From assembly GCF_013248995.1 (NCBI RefSeq), contig NZ_JABRPK010000001.1, positions 744,001 through 808,000 of the forward strand: a DNA stretch of 64,000 bases. Reading direction: 5' to 3'. This document shows, one piece after another, positions 31,401-39,112 of the stretch. Each line of letters begins with the position of its first letter. Within the stretch, counting starts at the first letter, position 1. A program made the translations under genes and the position numbers. This DNA comes from Frigoribacterium sp. VKM Ac-2836. Lineage in GTDB: Bacteria; Actinomycetota; Actinomycetes; Actinomycetales; Microbacteriaceae. Under the pieces are notes generated by a model. The model was not told the origin of the DNA. It saw only the letters and a list, made by a program, of their open reading frames with translations, and ran no database searches.

Positions 31401-34276
31401 TGACGATGCGACCAGGCGGGTCCATCACGGTCCGGGTGCTCGACAACGACTCCGACCCCGACGGAGGCGCACTCTCGGTCGATGCGGTGGAGGCCAACGG
31501 CGAGGACATCGTCGCGAAGGTCGTGTCGGGGACCATGGTGTCCGTGACGCCGCCCGAGACGCCGGGCACGTACGGGCTGGTCTACACGGTGTCGAACGAG
31601 CGGGGCGGTCAGAGCTCGACCTTCGTCACCGTGACCGTCGACCCGGACGCACCGCTGAACTACCCTCTCGCCGACGACACGGTGCTCGGACTCAGCGACA
31701 TCGCCGGCCGTCAGACCGTGACGGTCAACCCGCTCGCGAACGTGTTCTTCTCGGACGGAAGCACGTCGCGACTCGACCTGGGGCTGGCACCAGGCTTCGG
31801 CTCGACCGCCGAGGTGACGCCGAACTCACGCGTCACCGTCCGGATCACCGACTCGAGCCAGATCATCCCGTTCTCCGTCTCGCGCAAGGACGATCCGGGC
31901 ATCCGCGCCTACGCGTTCATCGTGGTTCCCGGTTTCGACGACGCCCTCCCGCAGATCGATCGGACGGTCCGGCCGATCACCGTCGAGAGCGAGAAGGCCG
32001 TCACGATCGACCTCGATCGCTACGTGATCTCCGCCGGGACCAACGGGGTGCGCCTGACCGACCCCGGAACGGTCCGCGCGACGAACTCGAACGGTGACGA
32101 CCTGGTCGTCGACGACACGACGCTCCGCTTCACCTCGGCCGACCTGTTCTCGGGTGCGGCGTCGATCTCGTTCCAGGTGACGGACGGCCGGTCGGCGGAC
32201 GACCCGGACGGGAGGACGGCCTCGCTCGTGCTCCCGATCACGGTGACGTCGCGAGAGAACCAACCTCCCGTCTTCAACGGGACGTCGATCGACCTCGAAC
32301 CGGGCCAGTCCCGCACACTCGACCTCGCTCGACTCACCACGTATCCGTATCCGGACGACGTCGACGAACTGCGTTTCACCGTCGAGCAGAGTGGCACGGC
32401 GGGCTTCCGCTACGACCTGTCGGGGTCGGATCTGACCGTCTCGGCCGACGCCGGCACCGCCAAGGGGACGACCAGGTCCTTGCCCGTGGCCGTGAGCGAC
32501 GCGCTCAACCCGGGCCGGAGCGGGACCGTCACGCTGTCGGTGGTGGGATCCAGCCGCCCGCTCGCGCAACCGGCGGCCGACCGTGCCGTCGTCAAACGTG
32601 GGGCCTCGACCACTGTCGACGTGCTGCAGAACGATCAGGCGACGAACCCGTTCCCGGGCCAGGCGCTCAGGGTGGTCGCGATCCGGGGGCTGAACGGGTC
32701 CTCCGTCCCGGCAGGCGTGTCCATCACGCCCAGTGGCGACAACCGCAGTCTCGCCGTGTCGGTCGCCGCCTCGGCCGCGCCGGGTGACACGAACCTGCAG
32801 TACCAGGTGGCCGACGTCACGGACGATCCCGACCGCTACGTGTGGGGGACCGTGACGATCAGCGTGCAGGACGTTCCCAACTCGCCCAACGCCCCGGTCC
32901 GATCGGGCACGTTCAAGGGCGGGCAGCTCACCCTCAGCTACACGGCTCCCGCAGCCAACAACTCGCCGCTGAGTGGCTACCGTCTCACCGGTACCGGCTC
33001 GGCAGGAGGTTCGTACTCGAAGTCCTGCGGACTCGCCACGGTGTGCACTCTGACCGACCTGCCGGTCGGCCAGCGGTTCTCGTTCACGGTCGTCGCCACC
33101 AACGCCATCGGAGACTCCGCGTCGTCGGCGTCCAGCCCCGCCTACAGCGCCGACTACGTGCCCGCCGCACCCACCGGTCTGAGCGCGACCGCGGTGGCAT
33201 CGGGCCAGGGCGACACCCGGATCGCCTGGTCCGATCCGCCGGACCCTCGCCCCGGCTCCGCGATCCAGTCGTACGTGGTCGAGTGGTCCGGGCCCACGGC
33301 GGGGTCGCAGGCCGTTCGCCGCGGGGCTCAGCAGACCGTCATCACCGGACTTCTGCCGATGCAGAACTACACGGTGAACGTCTATGCGAAGAACGACGCC
33401 GACGTCGACAGCGATGCTGCCTGGGCTCGGGCGACCCTGTCGAGGGTGGTCCCCGTGGGAAGCCCCGGGGTGCCCGAGGTATCGGCCACGCCGGTGAGCG
33501 GTGGTGTGCAGATCACCTGGACGCCTTCGGCCGCCAACGGTGGAACGCCCCCCACGTACACGGTGGTTCGTCTCGCGAACTCCGACGGACCCGTGTCCTG
33601 CGACACCGTGGGTGACGCCGTTCCCCTCGTCGGCGGGGGAGCGCTGGATTCCTCTGCCGAGGACGGCGTCACGTACCTGTACGTCGTGAAGGCCGACAAC
33701 GGCACGTTCTGTTCGGCCGGCTCGGGTCGGACGACGGCGCTCAAGGCCCCGGGGGCTGCTCGAGCCACGGTGACGGCCGCCGAGAACGGCGGCGGACGTT
33801 TCGACGTCCGGGTGTCCGCGGCCGACGTGGCGGCAGGGACGGCCGCCCGATACGAGTGGTCGCAGAACGGGCAGACGGGTTGGCAGACCGTCGCAGCCGA
33901 CGGATTCATCTCGTCCGGTGGCTACGGCACCGAACTCGAGGTGTACGTCAGAGGCTGCCGGGACGACTCCGAGACCTTCTGCGGCTCCGCCTCCGGTCGA
34001 TACGCGGCGACACCGGTGACCGTACGACCGGTCATCGTCTCCTGCGTACCCGGCGAAGCCCTCGTCGTGAACCCGCCCTCGAACGGTAGCCTCGACTTCT
34101 CGGCGACGGTCGAGTTCAACGTGTCACCCATCCTCTTGGACAACTGGCAGTCCGGGAACGGTAACGGCGCGTACACGACGTCGTCCCGGGTCGAACCGAC
34201 GGCGACGGAGGTCCGCATCCGCGGCACGGTCGACGGCAAGACCGACAGCGGCTACGCGCAGGTCAGCTGCGGCTGA
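28472..34276 (+). CDS. Giant signal-anchored surface protein with Ig-like and Fn3 repeats
   Basis: The 1934-residue protein has a short basic cytosolic tail and one transmembrane segment (about residues 13-35). A repeat-rich, propeller-like region follows (about 40-360), then an acidic linker (EEQQENDDEQPPELDPDQ). Many cadherin/Ig-like repeats with ND-x-DP-x-GD-type calcium motifs come next, e.g. near residues 416, 795, 895 and 991. Three Fn3 domains start at about 1468, 1563 and 1664, and a Cys-containing C-terminal domain ends the protein. There is no LPXTG or C-terminal anchor, so it is held by its N terminus. It corresponds to the FN3 protein of bifidobacterial PFNA clusters. The start overlaps the kinase stop (TGATG). 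Confidence 0.9.
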   Translation: MGRLLDWASRRRSAVATGVGVVLVATLVTTVAVASNGYEAQRVDLSDGTVWVANGERAAIGRANTDVLQLNSAVRGTGADLSVVQRGQDVLLVDRGNATVGVVDTATAEVAESVPLPPESPEVTLAGDRALVVSQGTGEVWSQPLSDLSSFSNEVDPDLSLGKGLVTSVTPDGTVAAYSTDTGQVSLFDGTVSPEVTETHDLPASSSVGYQVASVGGHWAVLDTVAGGLVVDGRRVDLSDRASGGLALQTASDSGDDVLVATATGLLSVRSDGSEVTEVVGDREGKPARPVVVGDCRYAAWAGGSAWSDCASSRGGVLALDDMPGGADLVFDVNARRVVLNDPASGRSWAVQRSGQLIDNWSDLFPEDRDREEQQENDDEQPPELDPDQKPPVAVDDAFGARPGRATTLPVLLNDYDPNGDPLVVDEVSTPDETVGRLDLVNDRQQVLLTLTDTAAGTFTFDYTISDGRGGRASSTVTVTVRQPSENSPPQQVRTTTASVSSSGRVTTSVLGDWVDPDGDAFYLTSAGGTTGVSYKPSGDVVYQDSGAGDTTVDVPLTVSDGRDEGRGSLSIGVMGAGQVPLEALPFSQQAYAGQQLTVRPLTYARGGTGAIKLNSVPAKADVTVTPNYEQGTFRFLSDVPGTYLLEYTVTDGDQTATGTVRVDVESPPDAGTPPVTTPKTIFIETLGTQRLDVVATDRDPANNVLMLTETDAVPVASGLRVETLDQRYARITLAAPLDAGPVTFGYTVSNGLASAAGTVTVVEIPRRSITQPPIATDDQVTVRMGDSIDIDVLANDEQPDGDELTLVPRLESDVPAGSGLLFASGNRLRYLAPSTPGNVTATYTVEGPDGQRASAQVAIAVREVDAGSNAAPAPQAVTARVVAGETVRIGLPLDGIDPDGDSVQLLGVGTNPEKGSVSTVGADFVEYQANASSAGTDTFTYTVVDGLGARATGTVRVGISTRADGSRNPIAVADAVTMRPGGSITVRVLDNDSDPDGGALSVDAVEANGEDIVAKVVSGTMVSVTPPETPGTYGLVYTVSNERGGQSSTFVTVTVDPDAPLNYPLADDTVLGLSDIAGRQTVTVNPLANVFFSDGSTSRLDLGLAPGFGSTAEVTPNSRVTVRITDSSQIIPFSVSRKDDPGIRAYAFIVVPGFDDALPQIDRTVRPITVESEKAVTIDLDRYVISAGTNGVRLTDPGTVRATNSNGDDLVVDDTTLRFTSADLFSGAASISFQVTDGRSADDPDGRTASLVLPITVTSRENQPPVFNGTSIDLEPGQSRTLDLARLTTYPYPDDVDELRFTVEQSGTAGFRYDLSGSDLTVSADAGTAKGTTRSLPVAVSDALNPGRSGTVTLSVVGSSRPLAQPAADRAVVKRGASTTVDVLQNDQATNPFPGQALRVVAIRGLNGSSVPAGVSITPSGDNRSLAVSVAASAAPGDTNLQYQVADVTDDPDRYVWGTVTISVQDVPNSPNAPVRSGTFKGGQLTLSYTAPAANNSPLSGYRLTGTGSAGGSYSKSCGLATVCTLTDLPVGQRFSFTVVATNAIGDSASSASSPAYSADYVPAAPTGLSATAVASGQGDTRIAWSDPPDPRPGSAIQSYVVEWSGPTAGSQAVRRGAQQTVITGLLPMQNYTVNVYAKNDADVDSDAAWARATLSRVVPVGSPGVPEVSATPVSGGVQITWTPSAANGGTPPTYTVVRLANSDGPVSCDTVGDAVPLVGGGALDSSAEDGVTYLYVVKADNGTFCSAGSGRTTALKAPGAARATVTAAENGGGRFDVRVSAADVAAGTAARYEWSQNGQTGWQTVAADGFISSGGYGTELEVYVRGCRDDSETFCGSASGRYAATPVTVRPVIVSCVPGEALVVNPPSNGSLDFSATVEFNVSPILLDNWQSGNGNGAYTTSSRVEPTATEVRIRGTVDGKTDSGYAQVSCG

Positions 34277-34311
34277 ACCCCCGCGAACGACACGACGAGG
34301 AACGAAGACAC

Positions 34312-35283
34312 ATGAGCATGACCCCCGAACAGGCGACCTGGTTCTCCGACATCTTCGGGCGCCTGGTGGCGAACGTCGACCAGGTGCTGCTGGGCAAGAC
34401 CTTCGTCGTCCGGCTGTCGTTCACGGCTCTGCTGAGCGAGGGGCACCTCTTGCTCGAGGACTTCCCGGGCACCGGCAAGACCTCGCTCGCCCGTGCGATC
34501 GCGCAGAGCGTCCAGGGCACGAGCAACCGTGTCCAGTTCACGCCCGACCTGCTGCCCGGCGACATCACCGGCGTCAGCATCTACGACCAGAAGGCCGGTG
34601 AGTTCGAGTTCCATCGTGGGCCGATCTTCTCCAACATCGTGCTGGCCGACGAGATCAACCGGGCCAGTCCCAAGACGCAGTCCGCCCTCCTCGAGGTGAT
34701 GGAAGAGAGTCGCGTCACGGTCGACGGCGTCAGCCACCCCGTCGGTTCGCCGTTCATGGTGATCGCCACCCAGAACCCGGTCGAACAGGCGGGCACCTAC
34801 CGCCTGCCCGAGGCCCAGCTCGACCGTTTCATCATGAAGACCTCGATCGGCTATCCCGACCACGCGGCGACCGTGCGCATCCTTGAGGGCTCGGCCACGA
34901 GGGTCCACGAGGGCAGTCTCAACCCGATCGTCCAGGCCGGGGTCATCACCGAGATGGCCCAACTCGCCCGCACCGTCCACGTCGAGCCCACCATCAGCGA
35001 TTACGTCGCACGGCTCGTCGACGCTTCGCGCACAGCCCAAGAGGTGCGACTCGGCGTGAGTGTCCGGGGTGCGCTGGCACTCGTCCGGTCGGCCAAGACC
35101 TACGCGGCGTCCCTCGGCCGCCATTACGTCATCCCGGACGACGTCAAGTCGCTCGCGGAGCCTGTGCTCGCCCACCGTCTCGTGCTCGACCCCGAAGCGG
35201 AGTTCGACGGCGTCACACCGTCCAGCGTCGTCAGCCAGCTGCTCATCGAGACGGCGCCACCCGCCGAACGGGTAGCCGTGTGA
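34312..35283 (+). CDS. MoxR-family AAA+ ATPase (cluster copy)
   Basis: The 323-residue chaperone-like ATPase has Walker A EDFPGTGKTSLARAIAQ near residue 50, the MoxR segment FTPDLLPGDITGVSIYD and Walker B IVLADEINRASPKTQSALLEVMEE. MoxR proteins typically act with a DUF58 and VWA partner on protein maturation; here the DUF58 gene overlaps directly and no VWA gene is present. An alternative ATG lies two codons in. Confidence 0.95.
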   Translation: MSMTPEQATWFSDIFGRLVANVDQVLLGKTFVVRLSFTALLSEGHLLLEDFPGTGKTSLARAIAQSVQGTSNRVQFTPDLLPGDITGVSIYDQKAGEFEFHRGPIFSNIVLADEINRASPKTQSALLEVMEESRVTVDGVSHPVGSPFMVIATQNPVEQAGTYRLPEAQLDRFIMKTSIGYPDHAATVRILEGSATRVHEGSLNPIVQAGVITEMAQLARTVHVEPTISDYVARLVDASRTAQEVRLGVSVRGALALVRSAKTYAASLGRHYVIPDDVKSLAEPVLAHRLVLDPEAEFDGVTPSSVVSQLLIETAPPAERVAV

Positions 35284-36743
35284 GCGAGCGTCCCCGAGGC
35301 ACCGACCGGGCTGCGAGGCCCGCGCCGGGGACGACGGCGGAGGACTCCCGCGCCGGCCGCACACGACCGCGGGGAGGTAGCCGTGGCGTCGACCAGCGGT
35401 TCGACTCCTCGTTCTCGACGGGAACGCAGGGTCTGACCAACGCCCGGACTCGGATCGTCGGCGACCGCACCGGCATCGGAGCCGACCTGGTCGTCCTGTT
35501 GGTCAGGACGACCCGAGGGGCGCGCCGCGTGGTCCGCCGGGCCTTCACGAGCGCCTCCTCGGTGATCACGCCCTTCGGGTGGTCGATGCTCGTGGCCGCG
35601 CCGGTGGCCCTGCTGGCCGGCTACCTGCTCGGTTGGACCGAGTTCGTGGTGGTCGGCGTCGCTGCGATCGTGTTGTTGCTCGTCGCGGGGCTGGCCCTCG
35701 TCGGGCGCAATGCCGTCCGCATCACCCTCGAGATCCCGCACGAACGGGTCGCCGTCGGGGCCTCTGCCTCGGGCACCGTGCGGGTGCGCAACGCCACCCG
35801 CCGCCGCATCCTCGGCGTGTCGGTCGAGGTCCCCGTCGGCCCCGGCCTCGCCGAGATCGACCTGCCCAGCTTGCGGTCGGGTGACGAGGTCACCGAATCC
35901 TTCGACCTGCCCACCACACGACGCGGTGTCGTCGCCGTGGGGCCGGTCAGCACCGTGCGCGGTGATCCGATCGGCCTCGCCCGTCGAGAGATCGACTGGA
36001 CCGGCGTCACCGAGGTGTTCGTGCATCCCCGAACCATCGGCATCCCGAGCACGAGCACGGGACTCATCCGCGACCTCGAGGGCAACCCGACGCGGGACCT
36101 CTCGCCCAGCGACATCTCGTTCCACGCCCTCCGCGAGTACCAGCCCGGCGACGAACGTCGGAACATCCACTGGAAATCGACCGCCAAGACCGGCACCTAC
36201 ATGGTGCGGCAGTTCGAGGAGAGCCGCCGGAGCCACCTCGTGATCGCGCTGAGCCTGGCGGCCGGGGACTTCACGAACGAGGACGAGTTCGAGCTCGCCG
36301 TCAGCGTCGCCGGATCGCTCGGTGCCCGGGCGATCCGGGATGCCCGGGAGGTCAGCGTCGTCGTCGGTGAGACCACCCCCGAGTTCGCCAAACGGAAGAA
36401 CCTCGCGATCCGCTCGCTGAGCACGCTCACGCGCAACCGGTTGCTCGACGAGCTCTCGGTCGTGAGCACGGCCGAGTCGGCACTGGCCATCACCGACGTG
36501 GCACGGGTGGCCGGCGACCAGGTCGTCGGGATATCTGTGGCTTTCCTCGTCGTCGGTTCCACGACGACCGTGACCGAGATGCGCGCGGCGGCCATGCAGT
36601 TCCCCCTCGGGGTCGAAGCGGTCGCGATCGTGTGCGACCCCGAGACGGTCCCCGGCATGAGGCGCATCGCCGACCTCACCGTGCTGACCATCGGCTACCT
36701 CGAGGACCTCCAGAAGTCGCTCGCGCGGACGGCGAGCGCATGA
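35280..36743 (+). CDS. DUF58-domain membrane protein (cluster copy)
   Basis: The 487-residue protein has a disordered Arg-rich N-terminal region of about 80 residues and two transmembrane helices at about residues 100-145. A beta domain and the DUF58 signature LREYQPGDERRNIHWKSTAK near residue 285 follow, then a VWA-like C-terminal fold. The GTG overlaps the MoxR stop (GTGA), and the next gene overlaps its end (ATGA), so MoxR, DUF58 and transglutaminase-like products should be made together. Confidence 0.92.
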   Translation: MSERPRGTDRAARPAPGTTAEDSRAGRTRPRGGSRGVDQRFDSSFSTGTQGLTNARTRIVGDRTGIGADLVVLLVRTTRGARRVVRRAFTSASSVITPFGWSMLVAAPVALLAGYLLGWTEFVVVGVAAIVLLLVAGLALVGRNAVRITLEIPHERVAVGASASGTVRVRNATRRRILGVSVEVPVGPGLAEIDLPSLRSGDEVTESFDLPTTRRGVVAVGPVSTVRGDPIGLARREIDWTGVTEVFVHPRTIGIPSTSTGLIRDLEGNPTRDLSPSDISFHALREYQPGDERRNIHWKSTAKTGTYMVRQFEESRRSHLVIALSLAAGDFTNEDEFELAVSVAGSLGARAIRDAREVSVVVGETTPEFAKRKNLAIRSLSTLTRNRLLDELSVVSTAESALAITDVARVAGDQVVGISVAFLVVGSTTTVTEMRAAAMQFPLGVEAVAIVCDPETVPGMRRIADLTVLTIGYLEDLQKSLARTASA

Positions 36744-39112
36744 GCGTCGCTGACGACGCCCGGAGTCCGGCAGGGCAGGTGACGCCTCCTCCTCGTGCCC
36801 GGACCCGTGTCCGCCCCGCTCGCCTGCGGGCGCCCTTCGTCACCTCCGTCGTGGCGCTCTTCGGCCTGTCGCTCGGCACCGCGACCGCTGCGTTCTGGCC
36901 TGTCTACGAGAGCGGTGCGTTCGTCCTGCTCGTCGTCGTCGCCTTCGCCGTCGGCGTGGTCGTCGCGCTCGGTGCGGCCCTCCTGCGCCTGTCGAGCGTG
37001 TGGGTGTTCGTCGCCACGGTCCTGGCCTATCTCGTCCTCGGCGTCCCGTTGGCGGTGCCGTCCCAAGCCCTCGCCGGGGTGCTGCCCACGGGCAGGGGGC
37101 TGGGGACGCTGGTCTCGGCCACGGCTCTCGGCTGGAAGCAGCTGGTCACCATCGCCTTGCCCGTGGGTAGCTACGAGGCCCTGCTGGTGCCGGTCTTCGT
37201 GCTCGTCCTCGTCGGCACGGTCGTGGGTCTGTCCGTCGCGCTCCGCAGTCGGCGCGGTGAACTGGCCGTCATCGTCCCCGTCGTGGTCTGGATCATGGCG
37301 ATCGTGCTCGGTCCGGCCGAGGCTTGGTGGCCCCGCGCGATGGGGGTGGCCCTGCTGGTGACGGTGGTCGCCTGGATGGTGTGGTGGCGCCTCCGTCGAC
37401 GTCGGGTCGCCCTCGACGCCCTCACCGCTCGCCCCTCGGGAGCGTCGGCCGGGCACCGTCCCGTGGCCGTCCGGGCCGTCGTGGGCACGGTCCTCACGTT
37501 GGCCGTCGCCGGCACGGCCGGGACGATCGCCGTCGGGGCGGCCCCGCCGACCGGCTCGCGGACGGTGGCGCGCACGGTCGTCGAACAGCCCTTCGACCCG
37601 CGCGACCACGTCAGCCCGCTCAGTGGCTTCCGTGCCTACGAACAAGCGCCGACCGTCGACCAGACGCTCCTCACGGTCTCGGGGTTGCGCGACGGACAGC
37701 GACTCCGCGTCGCCACGCTCGACACCTACGACGGTGTCGTCTACAGCGTCGGCAGCGGCGACGTCGACAGCGCCTCCGGGTTCTTCACGCGGGTGCCCTC
37801 CGACGTCGACCAATCCGAGGTCGATGGAGAGACGACCACCGTCGACGTCACGGTGGGTGCCTACCGTGACCTGTGGCTGCCCACCGTGGGCCGCCTCGAG
37901 TCGGTCGCGTTCGACGGCGCCTCGGCGGACGCTCGGCGTGACGCCTTCTTCTACAACGACCTCACCGGTACCGCCGCCGTCCTCGGCGGTCTGCGCCAGG
38001 GTGACGCCTATCGGCTGGACGCGGTCGAGCCCCGCCAGCCCGGCGACGACGAGCTCGATGGGCTCACACCGGGGACGGCGACGGTGCCGACCCCTCGCGA
38101 CGTGCCCGACGAGCTCTCCTCCGCGCTCGAGGAGGCCGTCGCCGGTGTCCAGGGCCCCGGGGCGCGCCTCCAGGCGGCGCTCACCGCCTTGAGGGAGGAC
38201 GGCTACGTCAGCCACGGGGTCACCGCCGACGAACCGGTCAGCCGATCGGGTCACGGGTCGGACCGCATCGCGCAGCTCTTCACGGACCCCGTCATGATCG
38301 GTGACGCCGAGCAGTATGCAACGGCCGCCGCCCTGATGGCCGATCGACTGGGCTTTCCCGCGAGGGTGGTGATGGGGTTCGCGCCCGAGACCGGAGGAGG
38401 CAGCGTCGACGTCACGGGCTCGAGCGTCACGGCGTGGATCGAGGTCGACACCGTTCAGTACGGCTGGGTGGCATTCGACCCGAACCCCGTCGAACGGCCG
38501 ATCCCCGAGGACCAGGTGCAGGACCCGACGCAGATCTCTCGTCCTGAGTCGGTCGTCCAACCGCCCCCCCAGGACCCTCAGATACGGAACGACCAGACCC
38601 CGCCGCAATCCGAACAGGACGACCCCGAGACCCCTCCGGCCTGGTTGGCCGTCGTGCTGTTGGTCGTGCGGATCGCCGGCTGGAGCGCCCTCGTCGCCGG
38701 CGTGCTCGCGGCCCCGTTCGTGACCGTCGTCGCCCTCAAGGCCCGAAGGCGACGCCGACGTCGGACGGCCACGAGTCCGTCGGACCGCATCAGCGGCGGC
38801 TGGCACGAGTTCGAGGACGCGGTGGTCGACCACGGCATCCGCACCCCGCCGGCCGCGACGCGAAGCGAGGTCGCCGCAGTGGTCGGTGGCTCCCGCCCCG
38901 CGGTGCTGGCCCGGGTCGCGGACCGTGCGGTGTTCTCGCCGAACCCGCCTGTCGAATCCGACGCCGATCGGGTCTGGACGGCCGTCGCCGAGATGCGGCG
39001 TGCCCTGGCCGTGGGGCTCACGAGACGGCAGCGGTTCGCCGCGGCGGTCTCGCTCCGATCATTGCGTGGTTACCATGGGCGCACCCCTCCCGAGCGACAG
39101 AGGAACGACTGA
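36740..39112 (+). CDS. Transglutaminase-fold membrane protein lacking catalytic Cys and His
   Basis: The 790-residue protein is TgpA-like: several transmembrane helices in the first 270 residues, an extracytoplasmic transglutaminase core, a Pro/Gln-rich linker, one more helix near residue 640 and a cytosolic tail. The fold is clear (YATAAALMADRLGFPARVVM), but the catalytic Cys position reads Gly-Asp-Ala-Glu-Gln (Ala523) and the catalytic His position is Thr564 in SSVTAWIEV. Asp580 in VAFDPNP is kept. It is therefore probably a non-catalytic scaffold or binding module. It overlaps DUF58 upstream and the FHA gene downstream. Confidence 0.9.
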   Translation: MSVADDARSPAGQVTPPPRARTRVRPARLRAPFVTSVVALFGLSLGTATAAFWPVYESGAFVLLVVVAFAVGVVVALGAALLRLSSVWVFVATVLAYLVLGVPLAVPSQALAGVLPTGRGLGTLVSATALGWKQLVTIALPVGSYEALLVPVFVLVLVGTVVGLSVALRSRRGELAVIVPVVVWIMAIVLGPAEAWWPRAMGVALLVTVVAWMVWWRLRRRRVALDALTARPSGASAGHRPVAVRAVVGTVLTLAVAGTAGTIAVGAAPPTGSRTVARTVVEQPFDPRDHVSPLSGFRAYEQAPTVDQTLLTVSGLRDGQRLRVATLDTYDGVVYSVGSGDVDSASGFFTRVPSDVDQSEVDGETTTVDVTVGAYRDLWLPTVGRLESVAFDGASADARRDAFFYNDLTGTAAVLGGLRQGDAYRLDAVEPRQPGDDELDGLTPGTATVPTPRDVPDELSSALEEAVAGVQGPGARLQAALTALREDGYVSHGVTADEPVSRSGHGSDRIAQLFTDPVMIGDAEQYATAAALMADRLGFPARVVMGFAPETGGGSVDVTGSSVTAWIEVDTVQYGWVAFDPNPVERPIPEDQVQDPTQISRPESVVQPPPQDPQIRNDQTPPQSEQDDPETPPAWLAVVLLVVRIAGWSALVAGVLAAPFVTVVALKARRRRRRRTATSPSDRISGGWHEFEDAVVDHGIRTPPAATRSEVAAVVGGSRPAVLARVADRAVFSPNPPVESDADRVWTAVAEMRRALAVGLTRRQRFAAAVSLRSLRGYHGRTPPERQRND

